Of a DNA stretch of 64,000 nt, positions 8,707-17,819 are shown piece after piece (positions within the stretch are counted from its first letter, which is position 1; each line of letters begins with the position of its first letter). This DNA comes from Sulfitobacter maritimus (GTDB lineage: Bacteria; Pseudomonadota; Alphaproteobacteria; Rhodobacterales; Rhodobacteraceae): NCBI RefSeq assembly GCF_013346665.1, contig NZ_JABVBB010000034.1, positions 62,001 through 126,000 of the forward strand, read 5' to 3'. A program made the translations under genes and the position numbers. The notes beneath the pieces were generated by a model. The model was given only the letters and a program-made list of their open reading frames with translations, did no database searches and had not been told where the DNA came from.

Positions 8707-11232
8707 ATGAGTTTGGTCGCAGCGTTCACGCTGATCGTCCTATGTGGTATCGTCATCCTATCCGCCGTTCTCGCGCGGCAGACGGGCGATCCGGTAAACC
8801 GTTATGGCATTGGCGCCGGGGTGGCTGTGCTGCTGCTGGAAGGCGCCGTGATTGCAGGGACACCTTCGGGAGAGACAGGGTGGGTATATAACCACCCCGC
8901 AGAGATTGTGCTGGCTCTGGCGCTTTTCGCGGTGTTGATGGCCCTAGGCCTGCGGCTTCACCGCACGCGCCGAATGGGGCAGATCATTGATCCAAGTCCG
9001 GATGGAAGCAACCACCTGCAAGGCTTGCTTAACAGTATCCCGATGGAGGTCGCCTTTGTCACCCCCGATTGGCGCTACGGCTTTGTAAACGATGCCTATT
9101 GTCAGGCCATTGGTCTGCATCGCTCTGACATAATTGGCCAGCACCCTTCGCAGATCATAGGCGCAGACGTATTCCCGCAAATCAAAGACAATCTGGATAA
9201 GGCATTCTCGGGCGAGCAGGTGACGTGGCTTTTCAACGGCACCCGCCCCCTGTTGCAGCGAACCGAAGGATCAGCGGTCTACCAACCTTTGATGGACCGA
9301 GAGCAGGTCGTCGGGGTCTTGGTGATCGTGATGGACCGCTCCTCTTTGCAAGACGCAGCACAGCAGGCCGAATTCAGCGAGGCCAAACACGCGTTGGCAG
9401 CCGAAGTCGCCGGGGTTGGCTACCTCGAATGGGACAGCGCGGGGGCATTGGTTGATGTCTCCCCTGAGGTGGAAGAACTACTGGGTCGCGACGCGCGCAC
9501 TCTGAGCGAGATGTGGCAGCAGGGGCAGCGTTTTGTCGATCCGCGCAGCCGTGCTACGCTCAGCTACAACCTGCAAAGGGCAGGCCGCCAACCGCGCGAC
9601 GTGATAGAGACGCTCAAGTTCCTGACCGAAAACGGGCGGCAGATTGAGCTTCGCTCGTCCATGCGTCGGGTCGAAGGACGTGGTGGGGTGCGGCTCTTGG
9701 CCGCGATCCAAGACGTCACGGAGCAACAGCGCGTGCTAAATGAACTGGTCGAGAGTGAAACCCGATTCCGCGACTTCGCCGCGAGTGCGACAGATTGGGT
9801 CTGGGAGATGGACGTGAACCGACGGTTCACCTTTCTGTCTGGCGGCGGACGCCAAACGGATGAGGGCGCGCCGTTTTTCCATTTGGGCAGCACCTTTGCC
9901 GAGGCTAATGTTGCCCGCGATCTTGGCGATTATGACCTGCTGCAACAACGACTTGCGACGCAGGCACCATTTCGGGACCTGCGTTTAGTTATTCCGCAAC
10001 CGGGTGGCAACAGCCGAAAAATCGACATGTCAGGAAAGCCTTTTTTCGACAGCAGCGGCGCATTGGCGGGCTATCGCGGTACCTGTTTCGACATGACGGA
10101 AATCGCAGCAGCACGCAGCGAACGACAAGGGGCGCTTGAGGCCTTGGCGCTGGCGTTCGAAAATATCTCAACCATGGTGGCGCTTTTCGATGCCGAGGAC
10201 CGTTTGGTCTATTGCAACGACAAATACCGCGCCAGTTTTTTGGGGCTGAATGGTGGGGATATCATCGGGTGGCATTTCGATGAATTGCTTGAGCATTTTG
10301 TCAATACCGGGCAACTGAAGGCCTCTGGTGATAAGCGGAGCCGCTGGATGCAGCGACGGCGCAACCGTCGCGCTGAGCCTGCACAGTTCTTGCGTGAAGA
10401 ATCTTGGGATGGCCGCTGGCTGGAGGTGACGGATTACCTCTTGGCGGCAGGGGGGCTGCTGACCATCGCCGCCGACATTACCGAACGGGTCTCTGGCGAA
10501 GAACGTCTGCATCATCATGAAAACGCGCTGCAACTGCTTAACCGCCGAGAGACGCTGGGCCAGATGACTGCCGCGATTGCCCATGAGTTGAACCAGCCCT
10601 TGTCGGCTATTCACAATTTTGCGGCAGGCTGTGTTTTGCGGGCCAAGAACAACCAGTTGGAACGCGACGATATGATCGCAGTGCTGAGTAGTATGCAAAG
10701 TCAGTCAGAACGGGCGAGCGCGATTTTGCGCTCGATGTCGAACTATTTGCACAGTGACCCGGCGGATTATGTGACGGTGCCGTTTGACGAGCTTTTGCGC
10801 TCCGTGCGGCTGCTGATCCAACCCGAAAGCGCGGCCACTGGTGTGGCGGTCGTGATCGAAGACGGCTGCGATGGCACACCGCTTCACTGCGCGCGCATTG
10901 AGATTGAGCAGCTGTTAATCAACTTGATCAAGAATGGGATAGAGGCTTGTCGCGAATCTGGCCGTTCAGACGCCGAGGTCAAAGTGACCGCCTGGTGTGA
11001 CGAAGATGATATAGTTGTCGATGTCTGCGATGGTGGGATGGGATTTGCGCAAGATATGCCTATTGAAAAGGCGTTTACGGCCTTTAGATCGACCAAAGCT
11101 AAAGGACTGGGCGTGGGGTTGGCGATCTGCGAAACGATCGCGGAATCTCATGGTGGGTCCATCCAAGTGACGAAATCGAACGAAACGGGGGCCTGCTTGA
11201 CCGTACGCCTACCGCTTGTCGTACAGGAGTAA
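8707..11232 (+). CDS. Multi-PAS membrane sensor histidine kinase
   Basis: Kinase of 841 residues. Three membrane segments occupy about residues 3-80, then several PAS domains follow in tandem (near 105-215, 230-340, 350-460 and 480-600), then a HisKA domain with the box AIAHELNQPLSAI and phospho-acceptor His about 626, and an HATPase domain (NLIKNGIEAC N-box, VDVCDGGMGF G1, GLGVGLAICETI G2). The ELNQPL box groups it with FixL/DctB/TodS-like kinases that work with FixJ-type regulators. That type of regulator is encoded immediately downstream, overlapping by 17 bp if its TTG start is used. No heme or iron-sulfur motif was visible, so the signal is unknown. Confidence 0.9.
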   Translation: MSLVAAFTLIVLCGIVILSAVLARQTGDPVNRYGIGAGVAVLLLEGAVIAGTPSGETGWVYNHPAEIVLALALFAVLMALGLRLHRTRRMGQIIDPSPDGSNHLQGLLNSIPMEVAFVTPDWRYGFVNDAYCQAIGLHRSDIIGQHPSQIIGADVFPQIKDNLDKAFSGEQVTWLFNGTRPLLQRTEGSAVYQPLMDREQVVGVLVIVMDRSSLQDAAQQAEFSEAKHALAAEVAGVGYLEWDSAGALVDVSPEVEELLGRDARTLSEMWQQGQRFVDPRSRATLSYNLQRAGRQPRDVIETLKFLTENGRQIELRSSMRRVEGRGGVRLLAAIQDVTEQQRVLNELVESETRFRDFAASATDWVWEMDVNRRFTFLSGGGRQTDEGAPFFHLGSTFAEANVARDLGDYDLLQQRLATQAPFRDLRLVIPQPGGNSRKIDMSGKPFFDSSGALAGYRGTCFDMTEIAAARSERQGALEALALAFENISTMVALFDAEDRLVYCNDKYRASFLGLNGGDIIGWHFDELLEHFVNTGQLKASGDKRSRWMQRRRNRRAEPAQFLREESWDGRWLEVTDYLLAAGGLLTIAADITERVSGEERLHHHENALQLLNRRETLGQMTAAIAHELNQPLSAIHNFAAGCVLRAKNNQLERDDMIAVLSSMQSQSERASAILRSMSNYLHSDPADYVTVPFDELLRSVRLLIQPESAATGVAVVIEDGCDGTPLHCARIEIEQLLINLIKNGIEACRESGRSDAEVKVTAWCDEDDIVVDVCDGGMGFAQDMPIEKAFTAFRSTKAKGLGVGLAICETIAESHGGSIQVTKSNETGACLTVRLPLVVQE

Positions 11233-11860
11233 GCTGATCGAAAACGCGATCGTATATATAGTGGATGATGACGCAGCGGTGCGGGAATCCTTGGTTTGGT
11301 TGTTGGGGTCCGTCGGATTGCGCACCGTGGCTTTTGACAGCGCAAGTGCCTTTCTTGAGACTTATGAAGATGAGGGAGTGTGCTGTCTGGTAAGCGATGT
11401 GCGCATGCCCGGGATGAGCGGGCTCGAATTGCAAAAGGCGCTGATCGCACAGCAACTCGAAATGCCGGTCATCTTAATGACTGCCTTTGGGGATGTTTCA
11501 ACTGCGGTAAAGGCTATGAAAGCCGGTGCGGTGGATTTTATCGAAAAGCCCTATAGCAACCAGGATATGCTCGATCTGATCAACGCAGCGCTTTTGGCGG
11601 ATGCGGCACGGCGCCAGTCAACGGCGGCAGCGCAGGAAGGGGCGCAGATGCTGGCCCGACTGACGCCGCAGGAACACCGCGTGTTTGAACGTGTGGTCAC
11701 GGGAAAATCGAACCGTGAAATTGCGAGCGAAATGGATATTTCGGTCAAAACGGTTGAGGTACATCGCGCGCGGGTCATGCGCAAACTCGAAGCCGGCTCG
11801 GTCGCTGATCTTGTACGGTTCCATCTAAGCAGCAGCGACGAGCCTAGCGCCAACGGTTAA
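11216..11860 (+). CDS. FixJ-type LuxR-family response regulator
   Basis: Partner regulator of the preceding kinase, at most 214 residues. Receiver domain with acidic pocket VDDD, phospho-acceptor Asp about 61 in VSDVRMPG, and Lys in FIEKPY; LuxR helix-turn-helix from about 145 (LTPQEHRVFERVVTGKSNREIA). The start is unclear: TTG at 11216 has no ribosome site, whereas an AGGAG at 11225-11229 points to a start near the in-frame CTG at 11234, which would remove six residues. No ATG is available before the receiver fold. Target genes are unknown. Confidence 0.88.
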   Translation: MSYRSKLIENAIVYIVDDDAAVRESLVWLLGSVGLRTVAFDSASAFLETYEDEGVCCLVSDVRMPGMSGLELQKALIAQQLEMPVILMTAFGDVSTAVKAMKAGAVDFIEKPYSNQDMLDLINAALLADAARRQSTAAAQEGAQMLARLTPQEHRVFERVVTGKSNREIASEMDISVKTVEVHRARVMRKLEAGSVADLVRFHLSSSDEPSANG

Positions 11861-11892
11861 ACGGTCCTTTTCCCCTGCGCCGCATATAAAGA

Positions 11893-11918
11893 GCCCCGGC
11901 GCTTGGGGACGCCGGGGC
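11893..11918 (-). terminator. Hairpin terminator between regulator gene and degP
   Basis: GCCCCGGCG (11893-11901) and CGCCGGGGC (11910-11918) form a perfect 9-bp stem with an 8-base loop. On the minus strand it is followed by CTCTTTATAT, so it best serves degP, but it may end transcripts from both sides. Confidence 0.65.
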
Positions 11919-12000
11919 AGGCACCCCCGACCAGGGACGGGGGCGGTGGTTTCCCAGCGGCAGGAGAGGCGCCGGGAAACGTTGGTTAGGCGAGCGTTAG

Positions 12001-13122
12001 TCAGGCAGGCTTTGCTTCCAGAGCGCCGACGGTCACATCGAGGGTCTCTTCGGTGCCCTTGCGCAGTACAACAACCTCAGCCGTTGCATCGGGCGATGTG
12101 GTAGCGACAGCGCGGGTCAGGTCGCGCAGATCAATGATCTCCTCGCCGCCAAAGGAGAGGATGATATCGCCCTTCTTCAGCCCCGCTTCGGCCGCCGGGC
12201 TGTCGTCAGAGATGGCCTCAATCACCGCGCCGCGTGGTTCATCGTACCCCAGCACATTGGCAACTTCCGGCGTCATCGGGCGGATTTGCACGCCAAGCCA
12301 ACCACGTTCCACCGCGCCGTCATCGGCAAGGTCCGCGACGATGGTCTGCACCAGATCAGACGGCACCGAAAAGCCGATCCCCACAGAGCCGCCACCGGGC
12401 GACAGGATCGCCGTGTTCACACCAACAACTTCGCCTGCGTTGTTAAACAAAGGCCCGCCGGAGTTGCCGCGATTGATCGCTGCGTCGGTCTGGATGAAGT
12501 CATCGAATGGCCCGGCCTGAATGTCCCGCGACAAAGCGGAAACGATGCCCGAAGTCACCGTGCCACCAAGGCCAAAGGGGTTGCCCACGGCCACGACCTC
12601 ATCCCCCACACGCAGGGATTTGGAGGTGCCAAAGTCGACCTTGGGCAGTTCCACATCCGCGGTCACTTTCAGCAGGGCGATGTCTGTCATCGCATCGCTG
12701 CCGACCACTTCGGCGTCGAAACTGCGGCCATCGGCAAGTTTGACAGTCACCTTTTCAGCACCCGCCACGACATGGTGGTTGGTCACGATCTGCCCGTCTT
12801 CCGAGATGATGAACCCTGAGCCCAGCCCTTGGCGCGGGGCGGGAGCTGCGCCGTTCTGGCCGGGCAGCATCTGTTCAAAGCGGCGACGCAGTTCTTCGGG
12901 CATGCCGGGGGGGAGCTGCTGTTGAATTTGCGCGCTGTCCTGTTTTGCGGTCACTTCGATAAAGACCACGGCGGGAGAGACCGCTTCGACCAGATCCGCA
13001 TAACCGCCTGCCGGAACGGCAAATGCCGCCGAAGGCGTAAGCGCCAGCATCGGGGTGGCAGCGACGGCGGCGCTGAGCGCAAGGGCGGCGGCGCGGGGGG
13101 CCTTGGAGAGTGTCTTGTTCAT
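12001..13122 (-). CDS. degP: DegP/HtrA-family periplasmic serine protease
   Basis: Envelope quality-control protease of 373 residues from the ATG at 13122. A signal peptide of about 36 residues ends in SAAFA. The catalytic triad is visible as His about 117 (TNHHVV), Asp about 147 (MTDIALLKV) and Ser about 221 (NRGNSGGPLF). One PDZ domain follows (about 270-365); canonical DegP has two, so this is a shorter DegS/DegQ-like or Rhodobacterales Do-like form. The gene is divergent from an OmpR-type two-component pair 161 bp away, which suggests envelope-stress control by that pair; this is inference. Confidence 0.9.
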   Translation of the reverse strand: MNKTLSKAPRAAALALSAAVAATPMLALTPSAAFAVPAGGYADLVEAVSPAVVFIEVTAKQDSAQIQQQLPPGMPEELRRRFEQMLPGQNGAAPAPRQGLGSGFIISEDGQIVTNHHVVAGAEKVTVKLADGRSFDAEVVGSDAMTDIALLKVTADVELPKVDFGTSKSLRVGDEVVAVGNPFGLGGTVTSGIVSALSRDIQAGPFDDFIQTDAAINRGNSGGPLFNNAGEVVGVNTAILSPGGGSVGIGFSVPSDLVQTIVADLADDGAVERGWLGVQIRPMTPEVANVLGYDEPRGAVIEAISDDSPAAEAGLKKGDIILSFGGEEIIDLRDLTRAVATTSPDATAEVVVLRKGTEETLDVTVGALEAKPA

Positions 13123-13283
13123 AGGATGCTCCTTGCTGTGCATTCGTGTTTCTGACGCCCTATCTGGGGCGTGCGTTTTACAGCGCTGTCGCGGGCGCTA
13201 TACAAATTTGTGAGAATACAGGCGGTGGGATGTGCGGCGGGCAGATTTGCCCTAATCCTTGGCCAATCCTACATGAGAGAGCG
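13123..13283. promoter_or_regulatory. Divergent promoter region, degP / two-component operon
   Basis: The 161 bp separating the two divergent starts. It contains an AT-richer stretch (CTATACAAATTTGTGAGAAT near 13197-13216) that could hold a promoter for the regulator gene. No repeated operator half-sites were recognised. Confidence 0.4.
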
Positions 13284-13955
13284 ATGAAACTGCTTGTTGT
13301 CGAAGACGATACCACCACCAGCACCTATATCGCGCGGGGCCTGCGCGAAGAGGGGCATACGGTAGATGTGGTGGCAGATGGCCGGGACGGTTTGGTGCAG
13401 GCCACCACCGGGGCTTATGACGTGCTGATCCTTGATCGGATGCTGCCAGAGTTGGACGGTCTGACGCTTTTGAAAACCCTGCGCGGCGCGGGAAACAAGA
13501 CACCGGTGCTGCTGCTCACGGCGATGGGCGCGGTCGAGGATCGGATCGATGGGCTGAACGCCGGGGCGGATGACTACTTGGTCAAACCCTTTGCCTTTGG
13601 CGAGTTGTCAGCGCGGGTTAACGCATTGGCGCGCCGTCCACAGGCGTTGGAACAGGAAACCACGCTGCGGGCGGGTGATCTGACAATGGACCTCATCAGC
13701 CGTCGCGTCACCCGCGCAGGGCAAGAGATAGACTTGCTGCCGCGGGAGTTTGCCCTGCTGGAGCATCTGCTGCGCCGCCGGGGCAGGGTGCAGACGCGCA
13801 CCATGCTGCTTGAAGCGGTCTGGGATATCTCCTTTGACCCGATGACCAATGTGGTTGAAACCCACATCAGCCGGTTGCGCGCCAAGGTTGACCGGCCTTT
13901 TGATACCGAGCTGATCCAAACCGTGCGCGGCGCAGGCTATAGGATCGACGCGTGA
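13284..13955 (+). CDS. OmpR-family response regulator
   Basis: Response regulator of 223 residues. Receiver domain with VVEDD, phospho-acceptor Asp 51 in LILDRMLPELDG and Lys about 100 in YLVKPF; OmpR/PhoB winged helix from about 125 (LLPREFALLEHLL, TNVVETHISRLRAKVD, TVRGAGYRI). The ATG at 13284 follows GAGAG. The next gene, its kinase, starts at a GTG overlapping the stop by 4 bp. QseB/PmrA-like subgroup. Likely targets are degP, divergent, or the bd oxidase genes downstream. Confidence 0.92.
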   Translation: MKLLVVEDDTTTSTYIARGLREEGHTVDVVADGRDGLVQATTGAYDVLILDRMLPELDGLTLLKTLRGAGNKTPVLLLTAMGAVEDRIDGLNAGADDYLVKPFAFGELSARVNALARRPQALEQETTLRAGDLTMDLISRRVTRAGQEIDLLPREFALLEHLLRRRGRVQTRTMLLEAVWDISFDPMTNVVETHISRLRAKVDRPFDTELIQTVRGAGYRIDA

Positions 13956-15301
13956 AGGCGCGGCTCGCGGGGCTTTGGCGCTCCATGCCTTTGCGGCTGG
14001 CGCTGTTGTTGGTGCTGCTTTTCGCCACGGTCAGCCTGCTAAGCCTTGCGGGCAGCTATGCGGTAACGCAGCGGTCTTTTGAACAGGCCATTCGCGCCGA
14101 TCTGGCGCAGGATATGGCGGGGTTTCGCGCCGCGCCAAGCGCGGGCGCGCTCGCCCGTTTGGTTGAGGCGGAATCGCGGGCGACTGACCCGAACCGGTTG
14201 ATCCTCAGCTACATTGGTCCGGACGGGCGCATCTATGGCAATGGCGCGATTGCGCGAGATGATGAAGGCTATCACATCGTGTCGCTGGGGGCGGCGCGGA
14301 CGCAGTACACCGGCGTCTATCTGACCTTGACCGACACGCTTTATGGGGGCCTGCTGACCATCGCCCGCAGCCGGGCAGAGATTACCGCGCTGCGCGAAGT
14401 CTTTGTGAACATTCTACTGGTGAGTCTGATGCCCACGGTGTTGATCGCGCTGTCGGGTGGGTTGATCCTCGCACGGCGCTCCAAACGCCATGTGGAGGTG
14501 ATCCGTGGCACCTTGGATCGTTTGACCACCGGCGATCTGGCAGCGAGGGTGACGCCGGGACCGCGCTGGTCTGACGATCTGTCGCGGATCGGCGAAGCGG
14601 TGAACCAGATGGCGCGTGCGCAGGAAACCTCGGTCGCGGCGCTGCGGCAGGTGTCTTTGGACATCGCCCATGATCTGAAAACACCGATCCAACGGGTCTC
14701 GGTGCATCTTGACGATTTGGCCCGCGCGCAGGAAGAGAGGTCTGACCCAAGTGAGCCGCTCGCCCGTGCCCGGGCCGAGTTGGACGGGATCGCCGCGATA
14801 TTCCAAGCCCTGTTGCAACTGGCTCAGGTAGAAAGCGGCGACGCGCGGGCGCATTTCGCTCCGGTCGATCTGGTGGCCCTGTGCCGCACCATCAGCGAAT
14901 TGTTCGAGCCAGCCGCCGCCGAGCAGGGCAAGACGCTGGTGTGTGATCTGCCGCAAAACCCAGTCACAGTCTCCGGAGACCGCACATTGATCGGGCAGAT
15001 GCTGGCCAACCTGATCGAAAACGCCCTGCGCCATACCGGCGATGCCGCGCGGGTAACGGTGAGCTTGCAGCAGACCGAGGAGGCGGTGCAGCTAAGCGTG
15101 GCAGATGACGGCCCCGGCATCCCTGTTGAGGACCGCAAGCGCGTGTTGCAACGGCTTTACCGATTGGACCGCAGCCGCGGCACAGCAGGGCATGGGTTGG
15201 GCCTGGCACTGGTTGACGGCGTGGCGAAATTGCATGGTGCGGCGCTTAATCTTTACGACAACAACCCCGGCCTGCGCGTGGTGGTGCGGTTTCACGTTTA
15301 G
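13952..15301 (+). CDS. Sensor histidine kinase of the OmpR-type pair
   Basis: Inner-membrane kinase of 449 residues starting with GTG (13952). Two membrane segments (about 11-33 and 152-172) flank a periplasmic sensor region of about 115 residues; then a HAMP domain, a HisKA box LDIAHDLKTPIQR with His about 240, and an HATPase domain (NLIENALRHT, VADDGPGIP, GHGLGLALVDGV). Typical QseC/PmrB arrangement. Coupled to its regulator through the GTGA overlap. The input signal is unknown. Confidence 0.92.
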   Translation: MKARLAGLWRSMPLRLALLLVLLFATVSLLSLAGSYAVTQRSFEQAIRADLAQDMAGFRAAPSAGALARLVEAESRATDPNRLILSYIGPDGRIYGNGAIARDDEGYHIVSLGAARTQYTGVYLTLTDTLYGGLLTIARSRAEITALREVFVNILLVSLMPTVLIALSGGLILARRSKRHVEVIRGTLDRLTTGDLAARVTPGPRWSDDLSRIGEAVNQMARAQETSVAALRQVSLDIAHDLKTPIQRVSVHLDDLARAQEERSDPSEPLARARAELDGIAAIFQALLQLAQVESGDARAHFAPVDLVALCRTISELFEPAAAEQGKTLVCDLPQNPVTVSGDRTLIGQMLANLIENALRHTGDAARVTVSLQQTEEAVQLSVADDGPGIPVEDRKRVLQRLYRLDRSRGTAGHGLGLALVDGVAKLHGAALNLYDNNPGLRVVVRFHV

Positions 15302-15307
15302 CAGCGG

Positions 15308-15351
15308 CGTTGCACGGCTGCGGCAATTTATCCTGTGCCGTTGCACGGTTG
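15308..15351 (+). repeat. Direct repeat upstream of cydAB
   Basis: CGTTGCACGGCTG (15308-15320) and CGTTGCACGGTTG (15339-15351) match at 12 of 13 bases and start 31 bp apart, close to three helical turns. They sit in the 90-bp gap between the kinase gene and cydA, a suitable place for a regulator to bind. Confidence 0.5.
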
Positions 15352-15391
15352 TCGGCTTATATGGAGCCTAACACAACACGCGGGGCTTATC

Positions 15392-16810
15392 ATGCTCGAC
15401 GGATTTACCGCCGAAATTCTGGCACGGGTGCAATTTGCATTCACGATCTCGTTCCACATCATCTTTCCGGCATTTTCGATCGGGTTGGCCAGTTACCTCG
15501 CCGTGCTCAACGCCCTTTGGTTGTGGAAGCGGGACGAGACCTATCTGAACCTGTTCAACTACTGGAAAAAGATCTTCGCCGTGGCCTTTGGCATGGGCGT
15601 GGTGTCGGGCATTGTCATGTCCTATCAGATTGGCACCAACTGGTCTGTTTTCTCGGACAAGGCCGGGCCGGTTGTCGGCCCCCTGATGGCCTATGAGGTG
15701 CTGTCTGCCTTCTTCCTTGAGGCTGGGTTTCTAGGCATCATGCTGTTTGGCCGCAAACGGGTGGGCGATGGGCTGCATATGTTCGCCACTGCATTGGTGG
15801 CGCTTGGCACCCTGGCATCTGCAACTTGGATTTTGTCCGTTAACTCTTGGATGCAGACGCCAGCCGGGTTCAGCATGAACGATCTGGGCCAGTTCATCCC
15901 CGAGGGTTGGTGGGCGATCGTTTTCAACCCCTCCTTCCCCTATCGTTTGGTGCATATGGTGCTGGCGGCCTATCTGACAACGGCGCTGGTTGTGGGCGCG
16001 GTTGGCGGGCTGCATTTGCTGCGGGACCAAGCCAACGCGGCCGCACGGCGCATGTTCTCTATGGCGATGTGGATGCTGGTGGTGGTGACGCCCTTGCAGA
16101 TCTTCGCAGGCGACTTGCACGGTTTGAACACGCTCGAGCACCAGCCGGTCAAGATCATGGCGATGGAGGGGCATTACGACAGCCACCCCGACGGTGCGCC
16201 GCTGATCCTCTTTGGTATTCCCAACGCCGAGGAAAAGCGTATCGACTATGCTGTTCAAATTCCCAAACTGTCATCGCTGATCCTAAAACATGACTTGAAC
16301 GCCCCCCTAGACGGGTTGGACACGATCCCCGAAGAGGATCAGCCACCCGTCGCCATCGTTTTCTGGTCTTTCCGCATTATGATTGCACTTGGCTTTGCGA
16401 TGCTGGGGCTGGGCCTTTGGGCGGCTTTCGCGCGGGTGCGCGGGCGGCTTTATGACGCGCCGATGCTGCATCGACTGGCCTTGCTGATGGGGCCAACCGG
16501 GTTCATGGCCGTGCTGGCAGGCTGGATCACGACCGAGGTCGGGCGGCAGCCCTTTACCGTCTATGGCCTGCTGCGCACGTCCGATAGTTTGGCCCCCGTC
16601 GCGGCGCCCGCGGTGGCGGCATCGCTCATGGCCTTTATCGTGGTTTATTTCTTCGTTTTCGGGGCAGGCACTTGGTACATCGTATCCATGATGCGCAAAC
16701 CGGTGGCGGATCACGTGCTCGAAGATGAACGCGACATCGCGCAAGGCGATGGGCCAGTGCTGGCCGTTGGCGAAGAGGCCGCCGTACGCAATAGCCCGAA
16801 GGAGAGCTGA
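15392..16810 (+). CDS. cydA: Cytochrome bd-type quinol oxidase subunit I (CIO type)
   Basis: Catalytic subunit of a heme bd quinol oxidase, reducing oxygen to water at the cytoplasmic membrane. Using the ATG at 15392 it has 472 residues, shorter than the E. coli protein, as expected for the cyanide-insensitive (short quinol-loop) branch. Visible landmarks are the heme b595 ligand His about 22 in TISFHIIFP, a further His in FPYRLVHMVLAAYL, and the family motif GWITTEVGRQP. About nine membrane segments. It is followed 1 bp later by subunit II. The preceding two-component genes may regulate it. Confidence 0.93.
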   Translation: MLDGFTAEILARVQFAFTISFHIIFPAFSIGLASYLAVLNALWLWKRDETYLNLFNYWKKIFAVAFGMGVVSGIVMSYQIGTNWSVFSDKAGPVVGPLMAYEVLSAFFLEAGFLGIMLFGRKRVGDGLHMFATALVALGTLASATWILSVNSWMQTPAGFSMNDLGQFIPEGWWAIVFNPSFPYRLVHMVLAAYLTTALVVGAVGGLHLLRDQANAAARRMFSMAMWMLVVVTPLQIFAGDLHGLNTLEHQPVKIMAMEGHYDSHPDGAPLILFGIPNAEEKRIDYAVQIPKLSSLILKHDLNAPLDGLDTIPEEDQPPVAIVFWSFRIMIALGFAMLGLGLWAAFARVRGRLYDAPMLHRLALLMGPTGFMAVLAGWITTEVGRQPFTVYGLLRTSDSLAPVAAPAVAASLMAFIVVYFFVFGAGTWYIVSMMRKPVADHVLEDERDIAQGDGPVLAVGEEAAVRNSPKES

Positions 16811-16811
16811 C

Positions 16812-17819
16812 ATGCTGGGACTGGAACTCTCATTCATCTGGGCGGGGATCATTGCGGGAGCGGTGCTGATCTATGTCATCCTCGATGGCTTCGATCTGGG
16901 CGTCGGGCTGCTTTTCCCGATGACCAAGGACGAGGGCGAGCGCAATGTGATGATGAACTCCGTAGCACCCATCTGGGACGGCAACGAGACATGGTTGGTG
17001 CTGGGCGGCGGCGGGCTGTTTGCGGTGTTTCCGCTGGCCTATGCGGTGGTGATGCCCGCGCTTTACATGCCGATCATCCTGATGCTCTTGGGGCTGATCT
17101 TTCGCGGCGTGGCCTTTGAGTATCGCTGGCGCACGAAACGGTGGAAGCCGCTGTGGGATATGGCCTTTTTCGGGGGCTCACTGGTTGCTTCCTTCTGTCA
17201 GGGCATCGCGCTCGGTGCGCTGGTACAGGGCATCGAGATCGAAGGCCGCGCCTATGCGGGCGGTTGGTGGGACTGGCTCACGCCCTTTTCGATCTTGACC
17301 GGCGTTGCGGTGACGGTGGGCTACGCGTTGCTGGGGGCCACATGGCTCAACATGAAACTGGAGGGCCGTATCCAACAGCACATGCGTAGATTGGCTTGGC
17401 CGTTGGCCCTTGCCACGCTGGTTTTCATGGCTCTGGTCAGCCTGTGGACGCCCTTTAAGGATGCAGTCTATTTCGAGCGGTGGTTCGCATGGCCTACGTC
17501 CTTGTTCAGTGGTGTCGTGCCGCTGTTGGTCGCCCTTGCCGCCTTTGGCATGTTGCGCGGGTTGCAGCGCAAGGGGGACAAACAGCCGTTCTTTTGTGCG
17601 CTGGCGCTGTTCGTGCTGGGGTTCATCGGCATCGGGATCAGCTTTTACCCGCATATCGTCCCGCCCAGCCTGACCATCGCCGAAGCCGCGGCCCCCGATG
17701 AGAGCCTGATCTTCACGCTGGTTGGCACGCTGATCCTGTTGCCGATCATCCTGACCTATACCGCCTATGCCTATTGGGTGTTTCGCGGCAAGGTGGACCC
17801 GGAAGAGGGCTATCACTGA
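16812..17819 (+). CDS. cydB: Cytochrome bd-type quinol oxidase subunit II
   Basis: Second integral membrane subunit, 335 residues from the ATG at 16812 (preceded by AAGGAGAG). The signature VLDGFDLGVGLLFP, APIWDGNETWLV and GLIFRGVAFEYR are diagnostic of CydB/CioB. Eight to nine membrane segments. The stop overlaps the start of a 36-codon gene (TGATG), so a third, small subunit is probably made with it. Confidence 0.93.
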   Translation: MLGLELSFIWAGIIAGAVLIYVILDGFDLGVGLLFPMTKDEGERNVMMNSVAPIWDGNETWLVLGGGGLFAVFPLAYAVVMPALYMPIILMLLGLIFRGVAFEYRWRTKRWKPLWDMAFFGGSLVASFCQGIALGALVQGIEIEGRAYAGGWWDWLTPFSILTGVAVTVGYALLGATWLNMKLEGRIQQHMRRLAWPLALATLVFMALVSLWTPFKDAVYFERWFAWPTSLFSGVVPLLVALAAFGMLRGLQRKGDKQPFFCALALFVLGFIGIGISFYPHIVPPSLTIAEAAAPDESLIFTLVGTLILLPIILTYTAYAYWVFRGKVDPEEGYH

